DNA of 64,000 nucleotides from Hymenobacter swuensis DY53 (lineage in GTDB: Bacteria; Bacteroidota; Bacteroidia; Cytophagales; Hymenobacteraceae), in assembly GCF_000576555.1 (NCBI RefSeq), contig NZ_CP007145.1, positions 2,232,001-2,296,000 on the forward strand. Direction: 5' to 3'. Positions 1 through 8,787 of the stretch are shown piece by piece. The notes beneath the pieces were generated by a model that searched no databases, was not told where the DNA came from, and saw only the letters and a list, made by a program, of their open reading frames with translations. The translations under genes and the position numbers were made by a program. Each line of letters starts with the position of its first letter. Position 1 is the stretch's first letter.

Positions 1-310
1 CCTGAATAAGTTGACAGTTTCGTCGGGCGCAGGTCAAGAGGTGGGTCATGTAGTTATCGTTCCAGCCCGCGTTACGTCGTTGGGCTCGCAGACTTTCGGG
101 GTTTTCCTTGCTGCAAGAAGTTGAAAGCCAGTTTGTGCAAGACAGCGAAGTTTCAGGTCGCTACCCGGTCGCGGCTGCGGGCCTCATTCTCGTGGAAGGC
201 GAAGTCTAGCACCCAATGCAGGCTGTTTTCGATGGTTCAGTGGCGGCAAATAGCCCGGATGAGCACGGCCGTGGCATCGGGACAACTGGTTAAGTAGTAA
301 CGCCACTCGC
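1..310 (-). pseudogene. ISAs1-family transposase, decayed C-terminal fragment
   Basis: Read on the minus strand, this stretch gives the C-terminal end of an ISAs1-type (H-repeat-associated) DDE transposase. A YYLTS segment lies near 285-299 and the family hallmark IENSLHWVLDFAFHE runs from about 233 down to 189. A further match, GWNDNYM, lies near 46-66. The gene is dead. The Trp expected just before IEN is a TGA (237-239), another TGA lies at 153-155, and a frameshift near 97-100 is needed to rejoin the last part. The N-terminal two thirds are absent, and the fragment abuts a broken recombinase gene near 300-310. The family call rests on remembered motif similarity, not on an alignment. Confidence 0.72.
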
Positions 311-883
311 CTGCTGGCCAGTTTGCGCAAAGGGCGGACCGTGTATATCTATAAACTAGATCGGCTGGGGCGCCCACTCAAGCACCCGCTGGGCATGGTA
401 GCCGAGCTGGAGTTTAAGAGCGTGTTTAGGGATTTATGAAAATGTCGTTTCCGTCATGCTTTGACAGGCGGCCGCCAGATGAAGCGTGACGTTCTTTTTA
501 CATTCCCAAACATACTCTAAAGGGTAGGGCTGGCCTCGCTTACAGATGCCATTAACACGACCTCCGCCCAGAGACGGCTTGTGTTTAACCTGTTTGCCTC
601 GCTGGCCGAATTCGAGCGAGAGCTCATCCAGGAACGGACCTACGTCAGCTTAGCAGCCGCTCGGGCGCCGTGCCGCGTTGGGGGCCGCCGACGGAGACTA
701 TCGGAAGAAGCCGAGCGCACGGCCATTGTGGCCGAGAAGATCTATAAGGAACAGAAACTGAGTGTCAATGAGATTGCCCAGCGTCTGCGCATCTCCAAAG
801 TCACCCTCTGCAAATATTTGCGCCATCTGGGCGTCGTTATCCACAGTTATCATAAAGCCATCGTAGCCAAGTTGACCGCTTGA
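302..883 (+). pseudogene. Serine recombinase (resolvase/invertase), interrupted
   Basis: Two separated pieces form one serine site-specific recombinase of the Tn3 resolvase/invertase type. Positions 305-417 encode LLASLRKGRTVYIYKLDRLGR, the end of the catalytic domain. Positions 525-883 encode the SLTDAINTT segment, the FNLFASLAEFERELIQER helix, and a C-terminal helix-turn-helix near residues 60-85 of the second part. The first 50-60 residues, including the catalytic serine, are missing at the junction with the ISAs1 remnant. The two pieces are split by a 100-bp MITE (418-517). After conceptual removal one base is still missing, since AAAGGGTAGGG would need an extra G to restore the frame. 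The gene is therefore inactive twice over. Confidence 0.72.
418..517. mobile_element. 100-bp MITE inserted in the recombinase gene
   Basis: A non-coding 100-bp insertion with imperfect terminal inverted repeats: the left end begins GAGCGTGTTTAGGGATTTA and the reverse complement of the right end begins GAGTATGTTTGGGAATGTA. It is flanked by a TAA target duplication at 415-417 and 518-520. Removing the element plus one TAA rejoins the two recombinase halves, which fixes its borders. The termini and 3-bp target resemble IS5-group elements, so it was probably mobilised in trans by such a transposase. None is present in the window. Confidence 0.65.
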
Positions 884-980
884 GTTTTGGGCCTACCCAT
901 TGGTCAAATTCCTTAACGTGCCATTTATTCCGTTTTCTGAGATGACCACGCATAACGTTCTATCCACTTATCCAGACACC

Positions 981-1595
981 TCAGGCCAGCTGCCCCACCC
1001 ATACCCAGCCGGTTTGTACCAGCAGGTACTCGTCGTTATCCTCAGGTTGATAGAGATTGTGCGGTTTTTCGAGGGCCCAGGCGGGCCAGCCGTCGGGGTA
1101 ATCAAACGAATCCACCAGTATTTCCCAGGGGTACGTCTGCCACGTCAGCTTATCCGCGCCGGGTAGTTCCCAGTATTCCGCCGGCAGGGGTGGGCCTTCG
1201 GGGGCAGGTTCTCCGAATAGTGTGCGGTAGTAGTTTGCCCTTGCACCGATTCCCGCTACTACCTGGGAGCTATGTGCGAATTCCGGCTCTACCAGCCATA
1301 TGGCGGTATACACTGGTTCGGCTAGCGCAGCCAAGGCCGGTTGCCACACGAAGAAGGTCGTAAGCAGATGCTGGGTCGCCAGTTGCCGCACCTGCTTCGG
1401 CGGCTGCCGGTGGTGCCAGTGCCACGGGTGCAAGCCCAGCTTTTCATAGTAGTACTGATGCTCCAGCAGGGTGTCAATAGAGAAAGGGGCTACCCAGGTG
1501 CTTTCGGCCTGGAGCCGCCTCAGATGCCGCTTGCCGCCTCGTAACTTCTTGTAATCCCGGTAGTAGGTGCCGCGACGATGCTTTATTGCCCTCAT
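981..1595 (-). CDS. Hypothetical protein, Trp/Tyr-rich, 204 aa
   Basis: I do not recognise this protein. It opens with a strongly basic segment (RHRRGTYYRDYKKLRGGKRHLRR within the first 30 residues, in parts), followed by a Trp-, Tyr- and Pro-rich body that becomes acidic toward the C-terminus. There is no signal peptide, membrane segment or familiar motif. Composition and codon use look like a genuine GC-rich coding sequence rather than a shadow of the opposite strand. It stands alone between the transposon remnants and the InsA-like gene. The ATG at 1593-1595 is the first start in the frame. A cytosolic accessory protein is likely, but its function is unknown. Confidence 0.65.
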   Translation of the reverse strand: MRAIKHRRGTYYRDYKKLRGGKRHLRRLQAESTWVAPFSIDTLLEHQYYYEKLGLHPWHWHHRQPPKQVRQLATQHLLTTFFVWQPALAALAEPVYTAIWLVEPEFAHSSQVVAGIGARANYYRTLFGEPAPEGPPLPAEYWELPGADKLTWQTYPWEILVDSFDYPDGWPAWALEKPHNLYQPEDNDEYLLVQTGWVWVGQLA

Positions 1596-1694
1596 GCTTG
1601 TGCGTTGAGTATGGGAGACAAAGTAATATTTGCTAAAATGCTATATCTTTACTAATTACCTATAGGTTGTCTGTAAGTCCTTACTCACCATTGC

Positions 1695-2117
1695 ATGTCC
1701 CAGCTGCGTTGTCCCAAGTGCGAATCGATGGAAGCCACCAAAAGCGGCGTGGTAGGCGGGCGGCAGCGGTTCAAGTGCAAGAATTGCGGCTACCACTACT
1801 CGGTGGCCAAAACGGGCAAGGAAACCAGTCCCTACTACGTAATTAAGGCATTGCAACTGTACGTGGAAGGCGTGAGCTACCGCGAAATTGAGCGCCTGCT
1901 GGGCGTGAGCCATGTATCGGTAATGAACTGGGTGAAGAAGTACGGGATGAAGGCCCCGCGCCAGACGGAGTATCACCCGACCTATAAAATCCTGAACCAA
2001 AAGGAACTGGCAGAATTCTTTCAGAAGCCCGAAAACCTGAAAGGAGCGGGGTTGGTGGTAACGGAGCTAGGTGATAAATACATGATGATCAAGTGGGAAC
2101 GGTTTAAACAGGGGTAA
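1695..2117 (+). CDS. InsA-like zinc-ribbon/HTH protein (probable domesticated regulator)
   Basis: A 140-residue protein with two parts. Residues 6-33 form a zinc ribbon with CPKC and CKNC pairs, as in the InsA DNA-binding subunit of IS1 elements. Residues 47-85 form a helix-turn-helix (VKAL-type helix, then YREIERLLGVSHVSVMNWVKK). The last 45 residues do not match InsA or the InsB catalytic part. No insB, terminal repeats or target duplication are visible nearby. This looks like a stand-alone regulator derived from, or sharing ancestry with, IS1 InsA. It sits about 140 bp upstream of the porin gene in the same direction, so control of the carboxylate uptake genes downstream is a reasonable inference. 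An IS1 remnant is the alternative. Confidence 0.75.
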   Translation: MSQLRCPKCESMEATKSGVVGGRQRFKCKNCGYHYSVAKTGKETSPYYVIKALQLYVEGVSYREIERLLGVSHVSVMNWVKKYGMKAPRQTEYHPTYKILNQKELAEFFQKPENLKGAGLVVTELGDKYMMIKWERFKQG

Positions 2118-2258
2118 GGCTATACCTGCTTAGCGGAAGTATAGTTGGAATGTGGCGTAGCGGCAGGGATTTTTCTACTTGGGCTACTACTTCGTCGCCC
2201 TGGCAGCGGCGGCGGGGTTTTCGCTGACCTTCCCACTCCCCAGATTTCCACCCCACTC

Positions 2259-3794
2259 ATGCAAAAAGCCCGTTACGCCCTCACCTTAAGCGCGCTGCTG
2301 GCTGCCGCCGGTGCCTCCGCCCAGGTAACCCCCCCGCCCCCCGCCGAGACTCCGGCTCCGCCGCCCGCCGCGCCGGTTCCGGTGGTGGCAGCTCCCGCTC
2401 CGCCTCCCACGGAATCAGCTCCGTACGGGCCGGGCATGAAGGTGAATATCTCGCCCGATGGCTCCAAGTACATTCGCTTCATCACCTGGCACCAGATCTG
2501 GACGCGCTACACGGAAAACAACACCGGCACGTTGCGCGCCCCCGGCAAACCGCAGTCTGATCAGATTGATTTCTCGCTGCGCCGCTCCCGCTTTATCGTG
2601 CTGTCGCAGCTGAACCCGCGGTTTCTGGTGTACACCCACATCGGTATCAACAACCAGACGGCCGTGAGCGGCGGCACGGCCCCCACGGTGGATGGCAAAA
2701 AGCCCCAGCTGTTCGTGCACGAGGCCGTGGTGGAGTACAAGGTGAATAAGTACCTGAACCTGGGAGCTGGTATGCACTACCAGAACGGCCTCTCGCGCAT
2801 GACGCGCTCCAGCACCATCAACTACCTCACGCTAGATGCGCCGCTTACCAACTGGCCCGTCATTGAAGCCATCGACCAGTTCGTGCGGGGCATTGGGGTG
2901 TACGGCAAGGGCCGCGTGGGCAAACTGGACTACGTGCTGTCGGTGAACGAGTCGTTCCTGACCAACCAGACCGGCGCGTTCAGCACGCCGCTGGGCCTGG
3001 GCACCACCACGGGCACGGGCAGCGCGGCTGTGAACCGGGGTACCAACACGGCGCAGTACAATCCGCAGGGCACTAACCATGTGTATCAGGGCTACGCCAG
3101 CTATGAGTTTCTGGACCAGGAAGCCAACCTGCTGCCGTTCAACGTGGGTACCTACCTGGGTTCCAAGCGCGTGTTCAACATCGGGGCCGGCTTCTTCTAC
3201 AATAAGGACGGCATGGTGTCGCGCTCCAGCAACAGTGTGCTGGATGCTGCGGGCATTGCCGCCACTACGGCGGCCGGCACCAGCGCCTTCAATACGGTGC
3301 CGGTCGACAAGCACGACATTGCCCTGTTCTCGGTCGACGCATTCTTTGACACGCCCATCAATAAGGAAACCGGCACCGCTTTCACGGCCTACGCCGTGTA
3401 CTACAACTATAACATGGGCCCCAACCACGTGCGCTTCATTGGGGCCGCCAACCCCGGCTGGGGCACCGATGCCCGCCGCGGCAACGCTGTGCCGCACTCC
3501 GGTACCGGCAACGTAGGTTACGTGCAGGCCGGCTATTTGCTGCCAAAAAGCCTGCTGGGCCCCAAACTGCGGGTGCAGCCCTACGCCTCCCACCTGCTGG
3601 CCGGCTACGAGGGCCTGCGCACCAGCAGCGGCGAGCAGAAGAACGTGAACATCTTCGATGCCGGCGCCAACTTCTACGTCGATGGCCACAACGCCAAATT
3701 CACGCTCAACTACCGCGCCCGCCCCGATTTTACGGACGTGAACAACGTGAACTACAAGCCGGAAATCACCCTCCAGACGCAGGTAGCCCTGTAG
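2259..3794 (+). CDS. Outer-membrane porin, OprP/OprO-like
   Basis: A 511-residue outer-membrane beta-barrel protein. Starting at the ATG at 2259 gives a clean signal peptide ending near ASAQ at residue 21. A Pro/Ala-rich linker follows (about 22-55), then a barrel region full of alternating aromatic/polar strands, with YIRFITWHQIWTRY near residue 70. The architecture resembles the phosphate-selective-type porin family that Bacteroidota use for small anionic solutes. An upstream in-frame ATG at 2145 would add 38 residues and destroy the signal peptide, so it is rejected. The gene is followed 73 bp later by an MFS symporter, consistent with an outer/inner membrane uptake pair. The substrate is inferred from neighbours to be a short organic acid. 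Confidence 0.8.
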   Translation: MQKARYALTLSALLAAAGASAQVTPPPPAETPAPPPAAPVPVVAAPAPPPTESAPYGPGMKVNISPDGSKYIRFITWHQIWTRYTENNTGTLRAPGKPQSDQIDFSLRRSRFIVLSQLNPRFLVYTHIGINNQTAVSGGTAPTVDGKKPQLFVHEAVVEYKVNKYLNLGAGMHYQNGLSRMTRSSTINYLTLDAPLTNWPVIEAIDQFVRGIGVYGKGRVGKLDYVLSVNESFLTNQTGAFSTPLGLGTTTGTGSAAVNRGTNTAQYNPQGTNHVYQGYASYEFLDQEANLLPFNVGTYLGSKRVFNIGAGFFYNKDGMVSRSSNSVLDAAGIAATTAAGTSAFNTVPVDKHDIALFSVDAFFDTPINKETGTAFTAYAVYYNYNMGPNHVRFIGAANPGWGTDARRGNAVPHSGTGNVGYVQAGYLLPKSLLGPKLRVQPYASHLLAGYEGLRTSSGEQKNVNIFDAGANFYVDGHNAKFTLNYRARPDFTDVNNVNYKPEITLQTQVAL

Positions 3795-3867
3795 CATTAC
3801 AGATGCCAGTTGGCAACTGGCAACACACAACCGATAACTCATCTTCCCACTTTACTTCTCACCCATC

Positions 3868-5370
3868 ATGCACCAGAACTTACCGCAGCGCGACGCCTAC
3901 GCCGGCGCCACGCCCCTGGGTGGCACTCCCGTCGCCGACGATGCCGTGGCCCACGACAACAACGCCGTTTCGACCAGCAAAATCTGGCAGGTGATTACCG
4001 CTTCCTCGGTGGGTACAGTCATTGAGTGGTACGATTTCTACATCTTTGGCTCGTTGGCCGCTATTATCGGGCCGGTGTTGTTTGGCTCCACGGGCAAGCT
4101 GGAAGACTCCCTGCTGGGCGCGCTGGCTGTATTTGGGGCCGGGTTTGTGGTGCGGCCGTTCGGGGCCCTGTTCTTCGGCCGTATCGGTGACATGATCGGG
4201 CGCAAGTATACCTTCCTAGTTACGCTGCTGATTATGGGCGGGGCCACCTTCGTGACGGGCTTGGTGCCCAGCTACGATACCATCGGCATTGCCGCGCCCC
4301 TGATTGTGGTGGTGCTGCGCCTGCTGCAGGGCCTGGCGCTGGGCGGCGAGTACGGCGGAGCCGCCACCTACGTGGCCGAGCATGCCCCCGATAAAAAGCG
4401 GGGCTACTTCACCAGTTTTATCCAGATTACTGCCACAGGCGGGCTGATTCTGAGTATCTCGGTGATTGTGATTACCCGCAAAATAATGGGTGAAGAAGCT
4501 TTTAAAGAGTGGGGCTGGCGCGTGCCGTTCCTGCTGTCGGGGTTGCTGGTTATTGCCTCGTACTACATTCGTCGGAAGCTGCATGAGTCGCCATTGTTTG
4601 CCAAGGCCAAAGCGGCCGGCACCACCAGCACCAACCCCCTGCGCGACTCCTTCGTGAACCCTGTAAACCGCCGGCTGGTGCTCATCGCCCTGTTCGGGGT
4701 GACGATGGGCCAGGGCGTAATCTTCTATACCAGTCAGTTTCAGGCCTATTCTTTCATGAATAACACCCTGAAAATGGACCTTGTGGATTCCAGCACTATT
4801 TTGGTAGTATCAATGCTACTGGCCACGCCGCTGTTCGTGTATTTCGGGGCTCTTTCGGACCGTATTGGCCGCAAGCGCATTATTATGACCGGTATGATTT
4901 GCGGGGCGCTGTTCACCATTCCGCTGTTCTATGGTATCAAGGCATTTGCCGGGCCACTCACTGAAATTACGCCCGCTACCGTGGATGCCGCTGGCAAAGC
5001 CGTGCCTGCCGTCATGAAAGCCCTGACGCCGAACATTCCCGCTATGATTGCGCTGACGTTTATTCTGGTACTGTTCGTGACGATGGTGTACGGGCCCATT
5101 GCCGCTTACCTGGTGGAGCTGTTTCCCACCAAAGTACGTTACACTTCCCTTTCGGTGCCCTACCATATTGGCAATGGGGTTTTCGGAGGCTTCGTGCCGC
5201 TGGTGGCCACCTGGATTGGGGTGTGGGCCGCCACCCAGCCGGAGGGCACCTTTGCCAAAGACCACAGCAGCCTCATCGGGCTGGCGTACCCCTGCATCAT
5301 CGCCCTGATCTGCTTCTTCATCGGGGTGGCCTACATGCGCGATGTGCGCAACGTGCGCATCATGGACTAG
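3868..5370 (+). CDS. MFS transporter, metabolite:H+ symporter (MHS) family
   Basis: A 500-residue inner-membrane transporter with 12 predicted membrane segments after a 45-residue hydrophilic N-terminus. Family hallmarks are visible. Near residue 51 is the opening GTVIEWYDFYIFG, and RIGDMIGRKYTF forms the loop 2-3 motif of the major facilitator superfamily. GLALGGEYGGAATYVAEHAP in helix 5 is typical of the MHS branch (ProP, KgtP, ShiA, citrate and dicarboxylate carriers). Proton-coupled uptake of a mono- or dicarboxylate is the most likely role. This fits its place between a porin and genes for acetate/propionate sensing and activation, but the sequence alone does not settle the substrate. 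A hairpin at 5401-5433 follows the stop. Confidence 0.88.
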   Translation: MHQNLPQRDAYAGATPLGGTPVADDAVAHDNNAVSTSKIWQVITASSVGTVIEWYDFYIFGSLAAIIGPVLFGSTGKLEDSLLGALAVFGAGFVVRPFGALFFGRIGDMIGRKYTFLVTLLIMGGATFVTGLVPSYDTIGIAAPLIVVVLRLLQGLALGGEYGGAATYVAEHAPDKKRGYFTSFIQITATGGLILSISVIVITRKIMGEEAFKEWGWRVPFLLSGLLVIASYYIRRKLHESPLFAKAKAAGTTSTNPLRDSFVNPVNRRLVLIALFGVTMGQGVIFYTSQFQAYSFMNNTLKMDLVDSSTILVVSMLLATPLFVYFGALSDRIGRKRIIMTGMICGALFTIPLFYGIKAFAGPLTEITPATVDAAGKAVPAVMKALTPNIPAMIALTFILVLFVTMVYGPIAAYLVELFPTKVRYTSLSVPYHIGNGVFGGFVPLVATWIGVWAATQPEGTFAKDHSSLIGLAYPCIIALICFFIGVAYMRDVRNVRIMD

Positions 5371-5400
5371 TAACCGGGTGCCAAGTGCCTGGTACCGTTA

Positions 5401-5433
5401 AAAGTCCGCTGCGCCGCTGGTGCGGCGGACTTT
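5401..5433 (+). terminator. Hairpin after the MFS gene
   Basis: Nine-bp arms AAAGTCCGC (5401-5409) and GCGGACTTT (5425-5433) with a small inner CCGC/GCGG stem form a strong hairpin 31 bases after the MFS stop codon. The trailing T run is short, so termination is plausible but may be partial. Confidence 0.6.
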
Positions 5434-5538
5434 GGTATGAAAAGGGAAGGGCTGGCTCAAAGAGGTAGTGCGAAATCTTTCGCAGATGAGTGCCCTGGCA
5501 GATGAGGTAGCCACTTTTTAGTTTTCTTCCTGACGCCT

Positions 5539-5757
5539 ATGTCTTCTACGCCGACTCCGGAACGAACCGAGCAACGACGCGGCCAGCGGCTGCTGTTCGT
5601 GGCCGTGCTGTTTGCTGTGCTGCTCAATTTTCCCTTCCTGGCTGTGTTCAACCACGATGGCCGCGTAGCCGGCATTCCGGTCCTGTACCTCTACGTGCTG
5701 GTTGTCTGGGCGCTGCTGGTGCTGATAACCGGATGGCTGGCTAAGGTGAAATTGTGA
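5539..5757 (+). CDS. Small two-helix membrane protein (DUF3311-like)
   Basis: A 72-residue protein with two hydrophobic helices (about residues 18-38 and 47-67) separated by a short loop, which puts both ends inside. The pattern FPFLAVFN ... GIPVLYLYVLVVWALLVLITGWL resembles small DUF3311/DUF485-type proteins found just upstream of sodium:solute symporters. Here it precedes a symporter-domain histidine kinase, so it may assist or modulate that protein. The last codons (Lys-Val-Lys-Leu-stop) are supplied by the left arm of a dispersed inverted-repeat element beginning at 5743, so the original C-terminus may have been replaced. The family call is tentative; the gene itself is fairly certain from composition and context. 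Confidence 0.65.
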   Translation: MSSTPTPERTEQRRGQRLLFVAVLFAVLLNFPFLAVFNHDGRVAGIPVLYLYVLVVWALLVLITGWLAKVKL

Positions 5758-5853
5758 AGCAGTGAATTGACGTTCTGCTTGCGCACTCTGTGCAGACAGG
5801 TCATACTTCACAAATTCAACAGCTCGCCACTTCACCACTTCACAAATTCACCG
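5743..5853. repeat. Inverted-repeat element A, copy 1
   Basis: The left arm AAGGTGAAATTGTGAAG (5743-5759) and right arms built from CTTCACAAATTCA and CCACTTCACCACTTCACAAA (to 5853) enclose a core with CGTTCTGCTTGCG at 5771-5783. The same 13-mer occurs in the copy at 37.3 kb in the opposite orientation, and a near match occurs in the copy at 58.9 kb. The left arm overlaps the end of the small membrane gene. The right arm stops one base before the kinase start codon. Confidence 0.65.
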
Positions 5854-5854
5854 C

Positions 5855-8605
5855 ATGCCCACCCTGCTTGTCATCGGCTTTTCCTTCGGGTACCTCGTCC
5901 TGCTGTTCGGGGTGGCGTATGCGGCGGAGCGTCGGTCGGCGGCGCGGCGCAGCCTGGTGAGCAATCCCTACGTGTACGCCCTGAGCATGGCCGTGTACTG
6001 CACTGCCTGGACGTACTACGGCTCGGTAGGGCGGGCCGCACACTTTGGGCTGGAGTTCATCGGGATTTATCTGGGGCCCACGCTTATGGCCCCGGTGACC
6101 TGGCTGGTGCTGCGCAAAATCATCCGCATCTGCCGCAGCCAGCGTCTTACCTCCATTGCCGATTTCATTTCGGCCCGCTACGGCAAAAGCGCCGGGCTGG
6201 GGGCCCTAGTGACGGTGGTGTGCGTGCTGGGTGTGGTACCCTACATTTCTTTGCAGATCAAAGCCATTGCCGCTTCCTTCGACATCCTGACCCGCGACGT
6301 GGCGTCCCTGAACCTGCCGGTGCAGGATGCGGCAGCGGCAGCCGGCTCGGCGTTCTACACTACGGTAGCCCTGGCGTTTTTTACTATCATCTTCGGGGTG
6401 CGCTCCATTGAGGCCACCGAGCGGCACGAGGGTATGGTGCTGGCCGTGGCCCTGGAAAGCTTAGTGAAGCTGGTGGCGTTTCTGGCAGCTGGCCTGTTCG
6501 TCACCTACGGCCTGTTCAATGGCTTTGCTGATGTGTTTGAGCGGGCCGCCGCGCTGCCCGACCTGCGCCGCCTGTTTACGTTGGACGGAGCCGGCACCAC
6601 GCCGGGCCAGTGGTTTACGCTGCTGCTGCTGAGTATGACGGCTATTCTGCTGCTACCCCGGCAGTTTCAGGTATCGGTGGTGGAAAACGTGAACGAGGAC
6701 CACCTGCGCAAAGCTATGTGGCTGTTTCCGCTCTACCTGATCATCATTAACCTGCTGGTGCTGCCGCTGGCGTTTGGGGGCCGGCTGCTCGACCCCACCG
6801 GCCGCTTCGATGCCGATACGTTTGTGCTGGCGCTGCCCTTGCAGGCGGGCCACCCGTGGCTGGCGCTGCTTATTTACCTGGGTGGGTTGTCGGCGGCCTC
6901 CAGTATGATTATCGTGGAAACCATTGCCCTGAGCGTGATGATGAGCAACCACCTGCTTATGCCGCTGCTGGTGCGCATTCCCGCGGCCCGGGCCGCTGGG
7001 CCCAGCTGGTTTGCCACCCTGGGGCAGGTGGCCCTCAACAGCCGCCGGATGGCCGTGGTGCTGGTGCTGCTGCTAGCCTTTGGGTACTATGCAGCCGTGG
7101 GCCATCAGCTGCCGCTGGTGAACATCGGGCTGGTATCGTTTGCGGCGGTGGCGCAGTTTGCGCCGGTAGTACTGGGTGGGCTTTACTGGAAGGGCGGTAC
7201 CCGGCAAGGCGCTACGGCCGGTATTCTGGCGGGCTTTGTGGTGTGGTTCTTTACCCTGGTGCTGCCTACTATGGTCGGCCCCGATCTGCTGCCTGATACC
7301 CTGCTGGCGCAGGGCCTGTTTGGCCTGAGCTGGCTGCGGCCGTTTGCGTTGTTCGGGCTAACCGGGCTCGATTATTTGTCGCACGGCTTGTTCTGGAGCT
7401 GGTTTTTTAACCTCGGGCTGTACGTGGCCGTGTCGCTCGGGCGGCAGCCTTCGGTGCTGGAGCAGCGGCAGGCCGAGGTGTTTGTGGATGTGTTTCGGCA
7501 TGGCACCAGCTTCGAGGCACCCACCGGCTGGCACAGTGCCGCCGCCCTGCCCGATGTGCGGGCCCTGCTCACCGGCTTCCTCGGGAAAAAGCGCACCACC
7601 CAGGCGCTACGGGCGTTTCAGGAGCGTTTTCCCGAAGCCCATGCCACCGATTCAGTGGCTCCGCCCCAAGCCGATCCGCGCCTGCTGGCCTACGCCGAAA
7701 AGCTGCTGGCCGGTTCCATCGGCCCGGCTTCGGCTAGGCTACTGCTGCGCTCTTCGGTAGGGGTAGAGGACATCAGCTTTGATAGTGTGGTGGGAATTCT
7801 CAGGGAAAGTCAGCAGCTGCTGGAAGCCAACCGCCAGCTCCAGAAGCAGCAGCGGCAGCTCCAGCGGCTCACCCAGCAGCTCCAGCAAGCCTACGATCAG
7901 CTGCAGGAGCTCGACCAGCATAAGGACGAATTCCTCTACACCGTCACCCACGAACTGCGCACCCCGCTCACCAGTATTCGGGCCTTGTCCGAAATTCTCT
8001 CCGATAATCCCGATCTGGAAGAGGAAGAGCGGCAACGGTTTCTGCTCACCATCACCCGCGAATCGGAGCGGCTGAGCCGGCTCATTACGCTGGTGCTGGA
8101 TCTGGAGAAGTACGAATCAGGTAAGGCCACGCTGGAAAAAGTCCCGGTAGATGTGGCCGACGTGGTAACCGACGCCCTGGAAGCCGTGGGCCAGCTGCTG
8201 CGCGACAAGCACATTCACTTGGACCTGGCCGTGCCGCCCGGCCTGCCGCCCCTGCCCGGCGACCGGGACCGGCTCATGCAGGTACTGGTAAACCTGCTCT
8301 CAAACGCCGTGAAATCGTGCCGGGCCGATGGTACCGGCCGCATTGCAGTATTGGCTACGGCCTCGCCGGAGGCCCTGCGCATCACGGTGCAGGACAATGG
8401 CAAAGGCATTGACCCGGAGTTCCACCAGCTCATCTTTGATAAGTTCTTTCAGGCCCGGCATCAGACTATGCGCAAGCCCGAAGGCTCGGGCCTGGGCCTG
8501 GCCATCACCAAAAAGATTGTGGAACTGCACGCCGGCCGCATCTGGGTGGAAAGTGCCCCCGAGCAGGGGGCCAGGTTTTCCTTCGAGCTACCGGTTTTGA
8601 ATTAA
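5855..8605 (+). CDS. Sodium:solute symporter-histidine kinase hybrid, CrbS-like
   Basis: A 916-residue inner-membrane sensor. Residues 1-520 carry about 13 hydrophobic helices of the sodium:solute symporter (SSS/PutP) fold, including FGVRSIEATERHEGMVLA. A linker and a Gln/Leu-rich coiled coil follow (about 645-690). Then comes a HisKA domain with the phospho-acceptor His699 in THELRTPL, and a HATPase domain with the N box (NLLSNAVKS), G1 (DNGKGID) and G2 (GSGLGLAI). This layout matches CbrA/CrbS kinases, in which the transporter domain is thought to sense or move the ligand. In gammaproteobacteria CrbS controls acs through CrbR. Here the kinase is followed by a receiver protein, a PrpE-like ligase and acs, so acetate/propionate sensing is inferred. 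Unlike CrbS, no PAS domain is obvious. Confidence 0.85.
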   Translation: MPTLLVIGFSFGYLVLLFGVAYAAERRSAARRSLVSNPYVYALSMAVYCTAWTYYGSVGRAAHFGLEFIGIYLGPTLMAPVTWLVLRKIIRICRSQRLTSIADFISARYGKSAGLGALVTVVCVLGVVPYISLQIKAIAASFDILTRDVASLNLPVQDAAAAAGSAFYTTVALAFFTIIFGVRSIEATERHEGMVLAVALESLVKLVAFLAAGLFVTYGLFNGFADVFERAAALPDLRRLFTLDGAGTTPGQWFTLLLLSMTAILLLPRQFQVSVVENVNEDHLRKAMWLFPLYLIIINLLVLPLAFGGRLLDPTGRFDADTFVLALPLQAGHPWLALLIYLGGLSAASSMIIVETIALSVMMSNHLLMPLLVRIPAARAAGPSWFATLGQVALNSRRMAVVLVLLLAFGYYAAVGHQLPLVNIGLVSFAAVAQFAPVVLGGLYWKGGTRQGATAGILAGFVVWFFTLVLPTMVGPDLLPDTLLAQGLFGLSWLRPFALFGLTGLDYLSHGLFWSWFFNLGLYVAVSLGRQPSVLEQRQAEVFVDVFRHGTSFEAPTGWHSAAALPDVRALLTGFLGKKRTTQALRAFQERFPEAHATDSVAPPQADPRLLAYAEKLLAGSIGPASARLLLRSSVGVEDISFDSVVGILRESQQLLEANRQLQKQQRQLQRLTQQLQQAYDQLQELDQHKDEFLYTVTHELRTPLTSIRALSEILSDNPDLEEEERQRFLLTITRESERLSRLITLVLDLEKYESGKATLEKVPVDVADVVTDALEAVGQLLRDKHIHLDLAVPPGLPPLPGDRDRLMQVLVNLLSNAVKSCRADGTGRIAVLATASPEALRITVQDNGKGIDPEFHQLIFDKFFQARHQTMRKPEGSGLGLAITKKIVELHAGRIWVESAPEQGARFSFELPVLN

Positions 8606-8626
8606 AAAATGAGGAGTAAAAGGCAT

Positions 8627-8721
8627 GTCATGCTGAGCGGAGTCGAAGCATCTCTACCGAGGGCTACTCAGTTAGTATTGCAACGAAGCTGTAGAGATGC
8701 TTCGACTCCGCTCAGCATGAC
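8627..8721. repeat. Palindromic element C, copy 1
   Basis: Perfect 31-bp inverted arms, at 8627-8657 (beginning GTCATGCTGAGCGGAGTCGA) and 8691-8721, flank a 33-bp loop. It lies between the kinase and its response regulator gene. A diverged relative sits at 23173-23245. The sequence type (CATGCTGAGCGGAGTCGAAG) is a REP-like intergenic palindrome. Transcribed, it would form a very stable stem that could protect or attenuate the bicistronic message. Confidence 0.8.
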
Positions 8722-8787
8722 GGGATTTTCCACTCAAAAACCTTCCGCGTCTTCTGCGGGAACATCCATCTGAACCTTCCATGTGCT

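Noticed and set aside
1695..2117. Complete IS1 element
   Set aside because: There is no InsB frame, terminal repeat or target duplication, and the C-terminus is not InsA-like.
2832..3842. 336-codon open frame on the minus strand
   Set aside because: It is antisense to the porin, with low-complexity Val/Gly/His composition.
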